Source: Pyrinomonadaceae bacterium (GTDB taxonomy: Bacteria > Acidobacteriota > Blastocatellia > Pyrinomonadales > Pyrinomonadaceae). Taken from it: 64,000 nucleotides of DNA. The stretch covers positions 620,001-684,000 of the forward strand of contig JAGOBH010000002.1 in assembly GCA_017983495.1 (NCBI GenBank). Direction: 5' to 3'. Both the position numbers and the translations under genes were made by a program. Under the pieces are notes generated by a model, which worked only from the letters and a program-made list of their open reading frames with translations, did not search any database and was not told the DNA's origin. Of the stretch, positions 8,649 to 16,622 are shown piece by piece (the stretch's first letter is position 1; every line of letters starts with the position of its first letter).

Positions 8649-9555
8649 CCATCACGAGCAGCTTGGCGATCGCGTTTACCACGAAAGTGACCAGGAAAAG
8701 GATCAATCCGATCTCGATCAATGCACTCAGATACATACCGCCGGTCGCGTCGGCAAAGTTGCTCGCGAGTACGGAAGCGATGGTGTAAGCAGGCTCAAAT
8801 AGAGATAGCGAGATCTGCGGGGTATTTCCAATGACCATCGTAACCGCCATCGTTTCGCCGATCGCTCGCCCAAGACCGAGTACGACGGCTCCCGCGATGC
8901 CCGGAGCCGCGTTAACCAACACGACCTGAGTGGTCTCCCATTTTGTCGCGCCTAGTGCCAAAGCCGCTTCGCGTTGGGTTGCGGGAACGGCTTCGAGTAC
9001 GTCGCGAACCACGGCCGTTACGATTGGCGTTATCATGATCGCCAAAATGATGCCGCCGGTCAGCATTCCGATCCCGGTCAGACGACCTTGAAAGAACGGC
9101 AGAAAACCGAGGTAATCCTGGAGGAAGGCTCCAAGATACTCCCGAATGAAAGGAGCAAGGACGAAAATTCCCCAGAGTCCGTAAACGACTGAGGGGATTG
9201 CCGCCAATAATTCGACAAGGAAAGCGATTGGACGGGCGACCCGCCCAGGAGCCTGTTCGGTCAGGTAAACCGCCACACCGAGCGAAATGGGAACCGAGAT
9301 CAGGAGAGCCATCAGCGACGAAATAACGGTGCCGTACACAAACGGCAAGGCACCATATTTATCCATTGCCGGATTCCATTCGGAACCTGTCAAAAAGCTA
9401 AAACCGAAACGTTGAATAGAAGGAAGCGAGTTGTAGAACATCATCGCGATCATGCCGCCGACAATAATTAGTAACACCGCCGCCGCGATGAACAATATTG
9501 ACCGGAACAACTTGTCGCCTATACTGTTTGCCTGTCCCACTCCCCGCTTCCTCAC
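8614..9555 (-). CDS. pstC: Phosphate ABC transporter permease PstC
   Basis: A 313-residue inner-membrane permease with about six membrane spans and the EAA loop REAALALGATKWETTQVVLVNAAPG. The periplasmic loop FGFSFLTGSEWNPAMDKYGALPFVYGT is diagnostic for PstC. The start is GTG at 9555, 9 bp after the pstS stop. It is translationally linked to pstA by overlap. Confidence 0.95.
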   Translation of the reverse strand: MRKRGVGQANSIGDKLFRSILFIAAAVLLIIVGGMIAMMFYNSLPSIQRFGFSFLTGSEWNPAMDKYGALPFVYGTVISSLMALLISVPISLGVAVYLTEQAPGRVARPIAFLVELLAAIPSVVYGLWGIFVLAPFIREYLGAFLQDYLGFLPFFQGRLTGIGMLTGGIILAIMITPIVTAVVRDVLEAVPATQREAALALGATKWETTQVVLVNAAPGIAGAVVLGLGRAIGETMAVTMVIGNTPQISLSLFEPAYTIASVLASNFADATGGMYLSALIEIGLILFLVTFVVNAIAKLLVMGVRRREGTVGG

Positions 9556-9564
9556 TTTTCGCGA

Positions 9565-10656
9565 CTACTGTCTGACCGCTTTGCCGCCGACCGTGATCGA
9601 AAGCAGTTTTTCTTCGACCTTTTTGACCAGATCGGCCGGGAGCGGCGAATAATGCAGATCCTTGGTAAACGCCTGGCCGTCGTGGGTCGCCCACCAGAGA
9701 AAGTCTACCATCGGTTTGGCCTTGCCAGCATCCTTCTGATCCTTGAAAATAAGAGCATAGACAATACCCGAGATCGGATAGGAATTAGCACCGCCGGCAT
9801 TGGTGATTTGCATTCGCAGGTCAGCCGGAGCACTCGCCAGCATTCCTGAGGCAGCTGCCGTAACCGTCTCGGGGCTCGGTTCAACAAATGTTCCGGCCGA
9901 GTTCTTGATCAACGCGACGGGAAGATTGTTCGCTTTTGCAAACGTGAGCTCGACGTACCCGATAGTATTCGGGGTCTGTTTGACCTGGCCCATCACGCCT
10001 TCGTTACCCTTCGCTCCCATTCCGACACCGGCCGGCAACTGGGGGTTCTTGGTACGCCCTACTTTCTCCTTCCATTCAGGATTGACCTTTGACAGGAAAT
10101 CGGTAAAAACGTCGGATGTGCCGCTGCCGTCTGAGCGATAGACCGGCGTGATGTCGTTTGACGGAAGGGCTGCCGTCGGGTTATCAGCTTTGATCCTGGG
10201 GTCGTCCCATTTCTTGATCTTACCGAGGAATATGTCGGCGATGACTTCCGGTGAGAGCTTTAGCGGTTCTTTAACGCCCTCAAGGTTGTAGGTCAGTACG
10301 ACCGCGCCCAATACCACCGGAATGTGGACGATCTCGGCGGGGGACTGCTTCATTTCGTCTTCGGTCATCGCAGCGTCAGTTGCACCAAAATCAACCGTTT
10401 GACTCTGGATCGCCTTGATCCCTGCGCCCGAACCGGTTGATTGATAATCAGCTTTAACATTCGGGTGAGCTTTTCCGTATTCGCTCATCCATTTGTCCAT
10501 TATGGGTTTAACAAATGTCGATCCCGACCCTTGCAGTCGAACTGAACCGCCCGAACTGTCGCCGGTCGCGTTTCCAACCTTTTGTCCGCTGCATCCCACC
10601 AATGTAATTGATGCAGTAAGCACCAACACCAAATAATAAAAAGTTTTTAGTCCCAT
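9565..10656 (-). CDS. pstS: Phosphate-binding lipoprotein PstS
   Basis: The periplasmic phosphate receptor of the Pst system. The 363-residue precursor has a signal peptide ending in the lipobox LVGC (Cys at about residue 22), so the mature protein is lipid-anchored. Phosphate-binding segments are visible: GSGSTFVKPIMDKW near the N-terminus, STGSGAGIKA, DFGATDAAM and YRSDGSGTSDVFTDFLS. A strong Shine-Dalgarno AAGGAG lies about 10 bases before the ATG. It is the first gene of pstSCAB-phoU and is preceded by four 11-bp-phased Pho-box-like repeats. Confidence 0.97.
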   Translation of the reverse strand: MGLKTFYYLVLVLTASITLVGCSGQKVGNATGDSSGGSVRLQGSGSTFVKPIMDKWMSEYGKAHPNVKADYQSTGSGAGIKAIQSQTVDFGATDAAMTEDEMKQSPAEIVHIPVVLGAVVLTYNLEGVKEPLKLSPEVIADIFLGKIKKWDDPRIKADNPTAALPSNDITPVYRSDGSGTSDVFTDFLSKVNPEWKEKVGRTKNPQLPAGVGMGAKGNEGVMGQVKQTPNTIGYVELTFAKANNLPVALIKNSAGTFVEPSPETVTAAASGMLASAPADLRMQITNAGGANSYPISGIVYALIFKDQKDAGKAKPMVDFLWWATHDGQAFTKDLHYSPLPADLVKKVEEKLLSITVGGKAVRQ

Positions 10657-10730
10657 TTTGTATTGTCTCCTTAAGAATCATGCGCCCTCGACGGTCGAAT
10701 GGCTTTGATAATAACTATCAGTTGGGCGGG

Positions 10731-10774
10731 AGCGACTGTCAAAAATCTGAAACCTGCAGTTAACGTTTTTGTAA
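10731..10774 (-). promoter_or_regulatory. pstS: Pho-box-like repeat block facing pstS
   Basis: On the minus strand four TTAC-like half sites follow each other with an exact 11-bp period: TTAC (from 10774), TTAA (10763), TTTC (10752) and TGAC (10741). Read on the plus strand the last part is CTGTCAAAAATCTGAAAC, close to the E. coli Pho box (CTGTCATAAAnCTGTCAC). Eleven-bp direct repeats are the known binding pattern of PhoB/PhoP response regulators. A TATTAT-like -10 element on the minus strand lies about 20 bp closer to pstS. Confidence 0.7.
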
Positions 10775-10810
10775 CATAGAGAAATGTCGCGGAACATGGC
10801 GCTCGATACG

Positions 10811-10882
10811 TTACAGCAGTCTTACGAGTTTTGGAAGTTGTAGCATTCTTTACGTAAATGTTACGACAGTGTTACATCTGCC
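10811..10882 (+). promoter_or_regulatory. Pho-box-like repeat block facing the porin gene
   Basis: TTAC occurs at 10811 and 10822, then at 10850, 10861 and 10872. The spacing within each group is exactly 11 bp, the period of PhoB/PhoP direct repeats, with a 28-bp gap between groups. The block ends about 60 bp before the porin ATG, a suitable distance for an activator. With the block facing pstS it suggests one regulator drives both divergent transcripts under phosphate limitation. Confidence 0.65.
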
Positions 10883-10940
10883 TGGCGCAATTTTTACAGA
10901 AAGAGATAGTTTATGACAAATTGTTGCAAAGGAGCTTCTT

Positions 10941-12341
10941 ATGAACATGAATAGAACGTTTTTTTTGTCGCTTTGCCTTTTCTTGATCGTCGGTGTCGCA
11001 ATAGAGGCATCGGGGCAACAGGTTGCCTCGAATGACAAAGGACAGGTCGGGAACACTAAAACCGATGCGGTCCGAACACAGGACGCCGAGATCGAGGAAC
11101 TCAAACAGGAGCTTCGCCGGGAGATCGAAATGAGGAAGCGGCAAGAGATACTATTAGAAGCACTTGCAAAAAAGGTCGAGTCGCTCGAAGGATTTGCGGC
11201 CAAGATGTCATCACCGGCGTCGCCCGCTGTGACAACCACCGCCATTTCGGCGGCCCCGGCGAATACGGTGCCGGTAACTGATGGGGCGGTTGCAAAGACT
11301 GACAAGCCCGCTGCGGCACCTTCCAAAAGTCAGGCCGCGGCCGCCAGTCCGGTCGAAAGCGGCTTTGGTAAGATCAAATTTAACGGTCTTCTTCAGGGCT
11401 TTTACGGTGCAGGCGACCAGGGCCTTAACGACACGTTTCGAGTGCGGCGTGCCGAGTTGAAATTCTCCGGCGACCTTATCCCGAAAGTTCGCTGGACAGT
11501 AATGTTCGACCTTGCCAAGGCACTTTCGCTCAACACGACAACAACGAACATTGGAGGGGCGACGGCTGTCAGCAGCGTGAGTGTCAATCAATCGGGCCGC
11601 ATACTACAGGAGGCTTTTATAACGCTCAGCCACTTCAAACGAGCGAATATCAGCGTTGGCCAGTTCAAGATCCCGCTAAGTCAGGAAGGGCCGCAATCTT
11701 CAGCCGCTCTGGACACTGTGGAACGTGCCTTATTTCTCAGCGACCGTGCCCGCGGTGGGGCATTTGGCGATGTCCGCGATCAGGGCATTATGGCCTTTGG
11801 CCCGTTGAATAAGAGCGTGGATTATTCGATCGGCATCTTCAACGGCGTCGGCGAATCGCAGAATGATCTTGATCAGAATGAACGCAAAGCGCTGGTCGGC
11901 CGCCTTGTGTTTCGGCCCTCGTTTATCAAGGGGCTGCAGATCGGCGGATCCGGAGCTTACGGCAACGGAGGAAAGACATCGAATCCTCGCCGCGATCGTT
12001 TGGGGGCCGAATTGGTCTACGAACGCGACAAGTTAAGGATCAAGAGCGAATTTATGGGCGGCGTCGACGGCGACGTGCATCGCCGCGGATATTACGCCCA
12101 CGCGGGTTACCGGTTTCTTCCCAAATTGGAAACGATCTTTCGTTTTGACACTTTCGACCCGGACATTCGACGTGAAACCTCCGCGGCCAACGTCACGGAA
12201 CGAGACTATATTGTCGGCATCAACTATTACTTTAAGGGTAATAACTTCAAGTTCCAGCTGAACTACTTGCGGAAAACCTTTGCCGACAACATCAGCCCTG
12301 CGAGAAACATACTGCTCGCAAACCTTCAGACCTCGTGGTAA
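10941..12341 (+). CDS. Phosphate-selective porin, OprP/OprO-like
   Basis: A 466-residue outer-membrane protein with a signal peptide (about residues 1-25, cleaved near EASGQ), a coiled-coil segment (about 45-80, QDAEIEELKQELRREIE and on) that probably trimerises or reaches the wall, an Ala/Pro-rich linker, and from about residue 130 a beta-barrel with the family pattern of VRRAELKFSGDLIPKVRW, QEAFITLSH and VGQFKIPLSQE. The final residue is an outer-membrane-type aromatic (W). A good Shine-Dalgarno (AAAGGAG) precedes the ATG. It is divergent from pstS with phased Pho-box repeats between, which supports phosphate or polyphosphate uptake over a generic porin. A perfect terminator follows. Confidence 0.88.
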   Translation: MNMNRTFFLSLCLFLIVGVAIEASGQQVASNDKGQVGNTKTDAVRTQDAEIEELKQELRREIEMRKRQEILLEALAKKVESLEGFAAKMSSPASPAVTTTAISAAPANTVPVTDGAVAKTDKPAAAPSKSQAAAASPVESGFGKIKFNGLLQGFYGAGDQGLNDTFRVRRAELKFSGDLIPKVRWTVMFDLAKALSLNTTTTNIGGATAVSSVSVNQSGRILQEAFITLSHFKRANISVGQFKIPLSQEGPQSSAALDTVERALFLSDRARGGAFGDVRDQGIMAFGPLNKSVDYSIGIFNGVGESQNDLDQNERKALVGRLVFRPSFIKGLQIGGSGAYGNGGKTSNPRRDRLGAELVYERDKLRIKSEFMGGVDGDVHRRGYYAHAGYRFLPKLETIFRFDTFDPDIRRETSAANVTERDYIVGINYYFKGNNFKFQLNYLRKTFADNISPARNILLANLQTSW

Positions 12342-12360
12342 CTCCGCTGAATGAAGCAAC

Positions 12361-12388
12361 AAAAGGCGAGCCAAACGGCTCGCCTTTT
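12361..12388 (+). terminator. Intrinsic terminator after the porin gene
   Basis: A perfect 12-bp stem (AAAAGGCGAGCC / GGCTCGCCTTTT) with a 4-base AAAC loop follows the porin stop by about 20 bases. The A and T ends make it usable from both strands, so it may also end transcription of the tRNA-Arg gene coming from the right. Confidence 0.9.
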
Positions 12389-12399
12389 GCGTTTAAGAC

Positions 12400-12476
12400 T
12401 GGTACACCCGGCAAGATTCGAACTTGCGACCCTCTGATTCGAAGTCAGATACTCTATCCAGCTGAGCTACGGGTGC
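12400..12476 (-). tRNA. tRNA-Arg (anticodon TCG)
   Basis: The minus strand folds as a 77-nt tRNA. The acceptor GCACCCG pairs with CGGGTGT, and discriminator A plus encoded CCA follow. The D arm contains AGCTCAGCTGGATAGAGT, the anticodon arm TCTGA-CTTCGAA-TCAGA has TCG at positions 34-36, and the T arm carries GTTCGAATC. The first acceptor pair is a G-U. TCG reads CGA and other CGN arginine codons. Confidence 0.95.
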
Positions 12477-12531
12477 TCGAATTAAGATTCTAGGTTCGCC
12501 CGCGGTTATTTGCAAACACGCGGCCGCCAAA

Positions 12532-12963
12532 CTACTTTTGTAGCGTTCGAACGTGCTTGACGATCAGATTGATCTCTTCCGGCTTGAGTTTGTCTTTGAA
12601 TGAGGGCATCCCATCGTCAGGAAAGCCATCTGAGATATAGCCGTAGATCTTTTCATCGGGCTTAGCTTTTTGCTTTGCGGTCGTGATGTCGTCCGGGTTG
12701 ATCTCTTTGCCGTCGACGGTGGTCTTGCCGCCCTTGCCGGTTGCCTTATGACAGGTCATACAGTTGACGGTATATAGATTCTCGGCTTTTGCGATGTCGT
12801 TCACGACTGCGGGCGTTGCCGCCGGAGCGTTCGGGGACGGAGCGTTGACAGCGGACTTATTGTCGTTTTTGGCAGTGTTGGTTGTCGGCGTCGACGCTTG
12901 ACCGCAGGCGGCGATAAAAGCAGCCAGCACCGAGATGATCAGAAATAATTTCAACTTATTCAT
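12532..12963 (-). CDS. Cytochrome c lipoprotein
   Basis: A 143-residue exported monohaem c-type cytochrome. The signal peptide ends in the lipobox FIAAC (Cys20), so it is membrane-anchored; an Asn/Thr/Pro/Ala-rich linker (about 22-56) precedes the haem domain. The haem is bound by Cys68-x-x-Cys71-His72 and the distal ligand is probably Met119 in DDGMPSF. The C-terminal helix (EEINLIVKHVRTLQ) is typical of class I cytochrome c. It lies between tRNA-Arg and the divergent penicillin acylase gene, so the partner is not given by context; electron shuttling to an oxidase is inferred. Confidence 0.9.
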   Translation of the reverse strand: MNKLKLFLIISVLAAFIAACGQASTPTTNTAKNDNKSAVNAPSPNAPAATPAVVNDIAKAENLYTVNCMTCHKATGKGGKTTVDGKEINPDDITTAKQKAKPDEKIYGYISDGFPDDGMPSFKDKLKPEEINLIVKHVRTLQK

Positions 12964-13049
12964 AACTAAAGACTTCCTCCGGATTGAATACGAATTTGAA
13001 AAAGTTTAACGTAAGGTCGTAAATTAATCCAACACGTTCGGATATCAAT

Positions 13050-15386
13050 ATGAAACAACGCTTCGCCGCAACCCTTTTCATCGCTGTTTTTTCGTCAATA
13101 TCGGTCTTTACACAGACCGCTCCGACTCGGACTAGCTTAACGGGACTCAAATCCGAAGTAACCATTAGACGCGATGCCCGCAGCATTCCGTATATCGAAG
13201 CAGCGAACGATGCGGATCTTTATTTTGCCCAAGGGTATTCGACCGCGAGCGACCGGCTCTTTCAAATGGACCTGATGCGGCGTGTTGCCCGGGGTGAGAC
13301 CGCCGAGCTATTCGGCAATCTCACGCTCGAGGAGGACAAGCGTTGGCGTCGTTTCAATTTTTCCCGGATCGTGGATGACAGCATAAAGTTTCTATCGCCA
13401 GAGCTCGTCGCCGCCCTTGACGCTTATGCCAGGGGCGTCAACGCATATATCGCGACGCTTGACGAAAGATCGCTGCCGGTCGAATTTCGCATCCTCCAGT
13501 ATCGGCCTAAGGACTGGCGGTCGTCCGACTCGCTTATTATCGGCAAGATACTCTCGGATGCTCTCAGCACGACGTGGCGTAATGACCTCATGCGGGCATC
13601 GATGCAGGGTGTCTCGCCTCAGAAACTTGCTGACGTGACTAATCAGGTGACGCCGTATGACGTGATCCTCTTCGGAACCGATGCCAAGGCCGCAACTCCT
13701 AAGATGGCATCGAAAGCCGTCGCACCATCGATCGAAACGCTTGCCGCTGCCGATGCGGCCGACCAGATCCGACGCACATCGCTCGAACGTCTCGGCCTTT
13801 ATGCCGAAGAGCTTGCGGCAAGCAACAACTGGGTCATTTCCGGTAAACGCACCGCCGACGGACGTGCCATTTTAGCAAACGACCCGCATCTTGCCGCGAC
13901 CGCTCCGGGCATCTGGTATATGGCACATCTTTCAACGCCGACTATGCGTGTCTCGGGCGTGACGCTGCCTGGTTCGCCGGGCATCATTTTGGGCCACAAC
14001 GCCGATATCGCTTGGGGTGCGACAAATGTTGGGCCGGACGTTCAGGATCTTTTCATCGAAACGTTCAACGACAAAGGCGAGTACAAAACACCTACGGGTT
14101 GGCAGGCGGCGACCGTCCGCAAAGAGGTCATCAACGTCCGCGGAAATATCGTCAAGCCCGCGACGACGCCCGTCGAATTTGAGGTCACTGAAACCCGTAA
14201 CGGCCCGATCATTCTTGAGGACGGCGGAAAGCGGTACGCCCTCAAATGGACCGCATTTGACCCTAAGAACAATGAGATCGCGACATTTTACCGTTGGAAT
14301 CGGGCTCGTAACTGGCAGGATTTCACCGACGCACTCAAATCGTACGGCGGTGCGGCCCAGAATTTCATCTACGCCGACACAAAAGGCAACATCGGTTGGT
14401 ACGCAGCCAGCCGCATTCCCATTAGGCGTGTGGGTGACGGTGCGTTGCCATATGACGGTTCGACGACCGACGGCGATTGGGTCAGCAATATTCCGTTTGA
14501 TGAGCTGCCGCACCTATATAATCCGCCTTCCGGGATGATCATCACCGCCAATCAGCGCATTGTCGGCACATCATTCAAATACACACAGATGTCGCGTGAC
14601 GCGGCTCCACCGTGGCGGGCACGCGCGATCGTAAACAAGATCGGCGACAAACAAAAGATCACGTTTGACGATGTCCGCGACGCTCAGCACGATACACACA
14701 ATATCCCGCTCGAACTGCTTGCTAAAGAGATCGTCCGGATCGGCGGGCCGTCTGCCGAGACGCTGGCAGTGCTCAAAGCCTGGGACGGCCGTATGGAGCC
14801 CGATTCGCGAGGTGCGTTACTGGCAAATGAGCTGCGGGTCTGTATCGCCAACAAGATCGCGGAGGACAATAAACCGATTCCGGCTTACATCATCCGCGAG
14901 CGTATTCTCGAACGTGCGATCCGCGAAAAGCTCGACCGCTGGCTGCCCAAGGGCTTTTCGACCGACGAAGAGCTTTATCGTGTATGCGATCAGTCGGTGC
15001 GGGCCACGCTTTCCGATCCCAAACGCCTGGGACCCGACGATACAAAATGGACGTGGGGAACGACCTGGGTCTCCCGTTTTCAGCATCCGCTCGCTGCTGT
15101 ACCGCTCATCGGCGGCCAGTTCAAAACTCCGTCGGTCGCTATCAGCGGCAGCGGCCAGACGCCAAATGTCGGTTCGGCTGTCTCGATGCGCCACATCGCC
15201 AGCCCCGGAAACTGGGACGTCACACGCCACGTGATCCCGCTCGGACAAAGCGGTGACCCCGCGTCACCCCATTTCCGCGACCAATTCGACCTATGGCGAA
15301 CCGGCCAACCCGCCATCTTCCCATTCACCAAACCCGCAGTCGAAAAAGCCGCGGCGGTGATCATGGTGATGTCGCCAAAAAAATAG
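13050..15386 (+). CDS. Penicillin acylase family (S45) exported hydrolase
   Basis: A 778-residue periplasmic Ntn-hydrolase precursor. A signal peptide (residues 1-22) is followed by the alpha chain with the RRDARSIPYIEA and AQGYSTASDRLFQMDLMRR motifs. Ser258 in ASNNWVISG is the autocatalytic cleavage site and N-terminal nucleophile of the beta chain; downstream NDPHLA, PGSPGIILGHN and the Asn of TANQR agree with the family. Members cleave amide bonds of penicillins, acyl-homoserine lactones or other N-acyl amines, and the substrate cannot be told from sequence. It is transcribed alone, divergent from the cytochrome c gene. Confidence 0.92.
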   Translation: MKQRFAATLFIAVFSSISVFTQTAPTRTSLTGLKSEVTIRRDARSIPYIEAANDADLYFAQGYSTASDRLFQMDLMRRVARGETAELFGNLTLEEDKRWRRFNFSRIVDDSIKFLSPELVAALDAYARGVNAYIATLDERSLPVEFRILQYRPKDWRSSDSLIIGKILSDALSTTWRNDLMRASMQGVSPQKLADVTNQVTPYDVILFGTDAKAATPKMASKAVAPSIETLAAADAADQIRRTSLERLGLYAEELAASNNWVISGKRTADGRAILANDPHLAATAPGIWYMAHLSTPTMRVSGVTLPGSPGIILGHNADIAWGATNVGPDVQDLFIETFNDKGEYKTPTGWQAATVRKEVINVRGNIVKPATTPVEFEVTETRNGPIILEDGGKRYALKWTAFDPKNNEIATFYRWNRARNWQDFTDALKSYGGAAQNFIYADTKGNIGWYAASRIPIRRVGDGALPYDGSTTDGDWVSNIPFDELPHLYNPPSGMIITANQRIVGTSFKYTQMSRDAAPPWRARAIVNKIGDKQKITFDDVRDAQHDTHNIPLELLAKEIVRIGGPSAETLAVLKAWDGRMEPDSRGALLANELRVCIANKIAEDNKPIPAYIIRERILERAIREKLDRWLPKGFSTDEELYRVCDQSVRATLSDPKRLGPDDTKWTWGTTWVSRFQHPLAAVPLIGGQFKTPSVAISGSGQTPNVGSAVSMRHIASPGNWDVTRHVIPLGQSGDPASPHFRDQFDLWRTGQPAIFPFTKPAVEKAAAVIMVMSPKK

Positions 15387-15444
15387 TTGAAGAGGTGAAC
15401 AGGATAAGAGGAGAAGAAGAGACGCGAACTGAAGTCATTTGTTC

Positions 15445-15480
15445 GATCTGCGTCATCTGCGTTGATCTGCGGCAAAATTC
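15445..15480 (+). repeat. Dispersed-type repeat, copy A
   Basis: Plus-strand sequence of repeated ATCTGCG(T/G) units: GATCTGCGTCATCTGCGT, then TGATCTGCGGCAAAATTC. It matches, in inverted orientation, the copy at 15578-15614. Similar degenerate CTGCG/GCGGAT tracts are, from memory, common between genes in this and some related phyla. Confidence 0.7.
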
Positions 15481-15577
15481 TTTCTTTTCGCATTTTAGCC
15501 GCAGGTGACCTTAACCGGCCCACGGCCTTAATCTTTAGACATTGATCGGTTTCATCGTTACCGAGTAGTCAATGCCG

Positions 15578-15614
15578 AACTTTTGCCGCAGGTAAACGCG
15601 GATGACGCGGATAA
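15578..15614 (-). repeat. Dispersed-type repeat, copy B (inverted)
   Basis: Read on the minus strand this gives TTATCCGCGTCATCCGCGTT followed by TACCTGCGGCAAAAGTT, which aligns along its whole length with copy A, with only a few substitutions. The two copies could form a large foldback about 170 nt across. A partial third piece (GCCGCAGGTGACC) lies near 15500. Confidence 0.7.
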
Positions 15615-15849
15615 GGCTCAGATTTGTTCGCTGGGCTCGACTCGGATTTGAAGAAAGTCGTTGAATAACGAACTGCATATAAAATATAATAAGCGTTTCA
15701 ATGGTGATCATTTGTGTCAATCGACCGTAGTTGCAGGCAATTGTGATCGGACATGATCTGAGTTTGCTGTTGATTGAAAATTCAAATTGGCTCCCTGAAA
15801 ATGGTCTGCGCCGGATGGCGCCGGATACGGAAAAAAATTTGAAAAACGG

Positions 15850-16010
15850 TGGGACAATGGGACATTTGGCGTAACTTCGGCACTTAGAACGTTTAGCCTG
15901 TCCCAATTAAGGTAAAGTATCTGTCCCAGATGCGTAAAGTATTGATAGAAGAGATGATAATAATGATTCGCTTTATTAAAGATTCCTACTTGGTAGGAAA
16001 TAGTAGGAAT
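15850..16010 (+). repeat. TGGGACA/TGTCCCA cluster and nested palindrome
   Basis: TGGGACA occurs at 15850 and again within a few bases, and CTGTCCCA occurs at 15898 and 15921, each of the latter followed 13-14 bases on by GTAAAGTAT (15912, 15934). The inverted pairs could form a stem. Further on, TTCCTAC (15983) is followed by GTAGGAA (15993) and GTAGGAAT (16003), giving two alternative short hairpins. No known element was recognised. Confidence 0.5.
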
Positions 16011-16079
16011 TGTTATTAAGGATTAATAAATCGGGTGAAATGAACGGGACTCTCGGTATTTGTGGATCAGGTAACCATA

Positions 16080-16559
16080 CTAGGTTTTTGGGGGCAGGCG
16101 GTCGAGGAAATCGGCCAGGATGATGGCGGCGGCGGCCGAGTCGACGCGGTCGCGGGCGTCGGCGGGCGAGCCTTCGGACCATAGACGGGATTTGGCTTCG
16201 TATGAGGTGTTGCGTTCGTCCTGAAGAAAGACTGGCACACCGAGCGAAAGCGCAAACTTTCGTGCGAGATCGCGAGCATAGGTGCTCATTTCGCTTTCCG
16301 AACCGTCCGATTCGAGCGGCAAACCAATTACGAGTGCCTTGGCATCAAAGTCCGAGACGATGGTTTTGACAGTTAAAAGTAAACTTTTCCAGCTCGAACG
16401 CGTTATAACGTCGAGCGGGCGAGTGGTGACGCGGAGTTCGTCGCAGATGGCAACGCCGATGCGTTTTGTGCCGGGGTCGATGGCGACAAGGCGGCCCGTG
16501 TCCGGAACGTTGGAAATGTCTGCAAAGTCGTTTGTATTAACTGTATCTATCTGTTGCAC
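16080..16559 (-). CDS. ruvX: YqgF/RuvX putative pre-16S rRNA nuclease
   Basis: A 159-residue RNase H-fold cytoplasmic protein. The first strand carries the catalytic Asp in VAIDPGTKRIGVAIC, the middle has VIGLPLESDGSES and the third acidic site is LQDERNTS followed by the late RVDSAAAAIILADFL with the final Asp. In E. coli the family trims the 5' end of 16S rRNA; an older name is Holliday junction resolvase-like. The start is GTG at 16559, giving an unusually long N-terminal leader of about 22 residues; no clear Shine-Dalgarno confirms it. Divergent from the S41-like gene. Confidence 0.9.
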   Translation of the reverse strand: MQQIDTVNTNDFADISNVPDTGRLVAIDPGTKRIGVAICDELRVTTRPLDVITRSSWKSLLLTVKTIVSDFDAKALVIGLPLESDGSESEMSTYARDLARKFALSLGVPVFLQDERNTSYEAKSRLWSEGSPADARDRVDSAAAAIILADFLDRLPPKT

Positions 16560-16622
16560 GAATATTTTTGTTGTCGGATAATTCTTTAACGTCGCTGTAC
16601 GTGTTTTGGTTAGGGGTATTAT

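Larger units (their letters stand above)
15387..16079 (+). other. 693-bp non-coding, repeat-rich gap
   Basis: No believable gene is present on either strand; the only frames are translations of repeat sequence or lack family features. It holds two inverted copies of a GCGGAT/ATCTGCG-type element (15445-15480 and 15578-15614), a group of TGGGACA/TGTCCCA motifs (15850-15942) and a nested palindrome (15983-16010). The last 180 bp are clearly more AT-rich than their surroundings. It separates the penicillin acylase gene from the convergent yqgF/ruvX gene. Confidence 0.6.

Noticed and set aside
15535-15906. 123-codon minus-strand ORF in the 15.4-16.1 kb gap
   Set aside because: Part of it translates the dispersed CTGCG repeat, it has no signal or domain features, and it crosses the repeat cluster.
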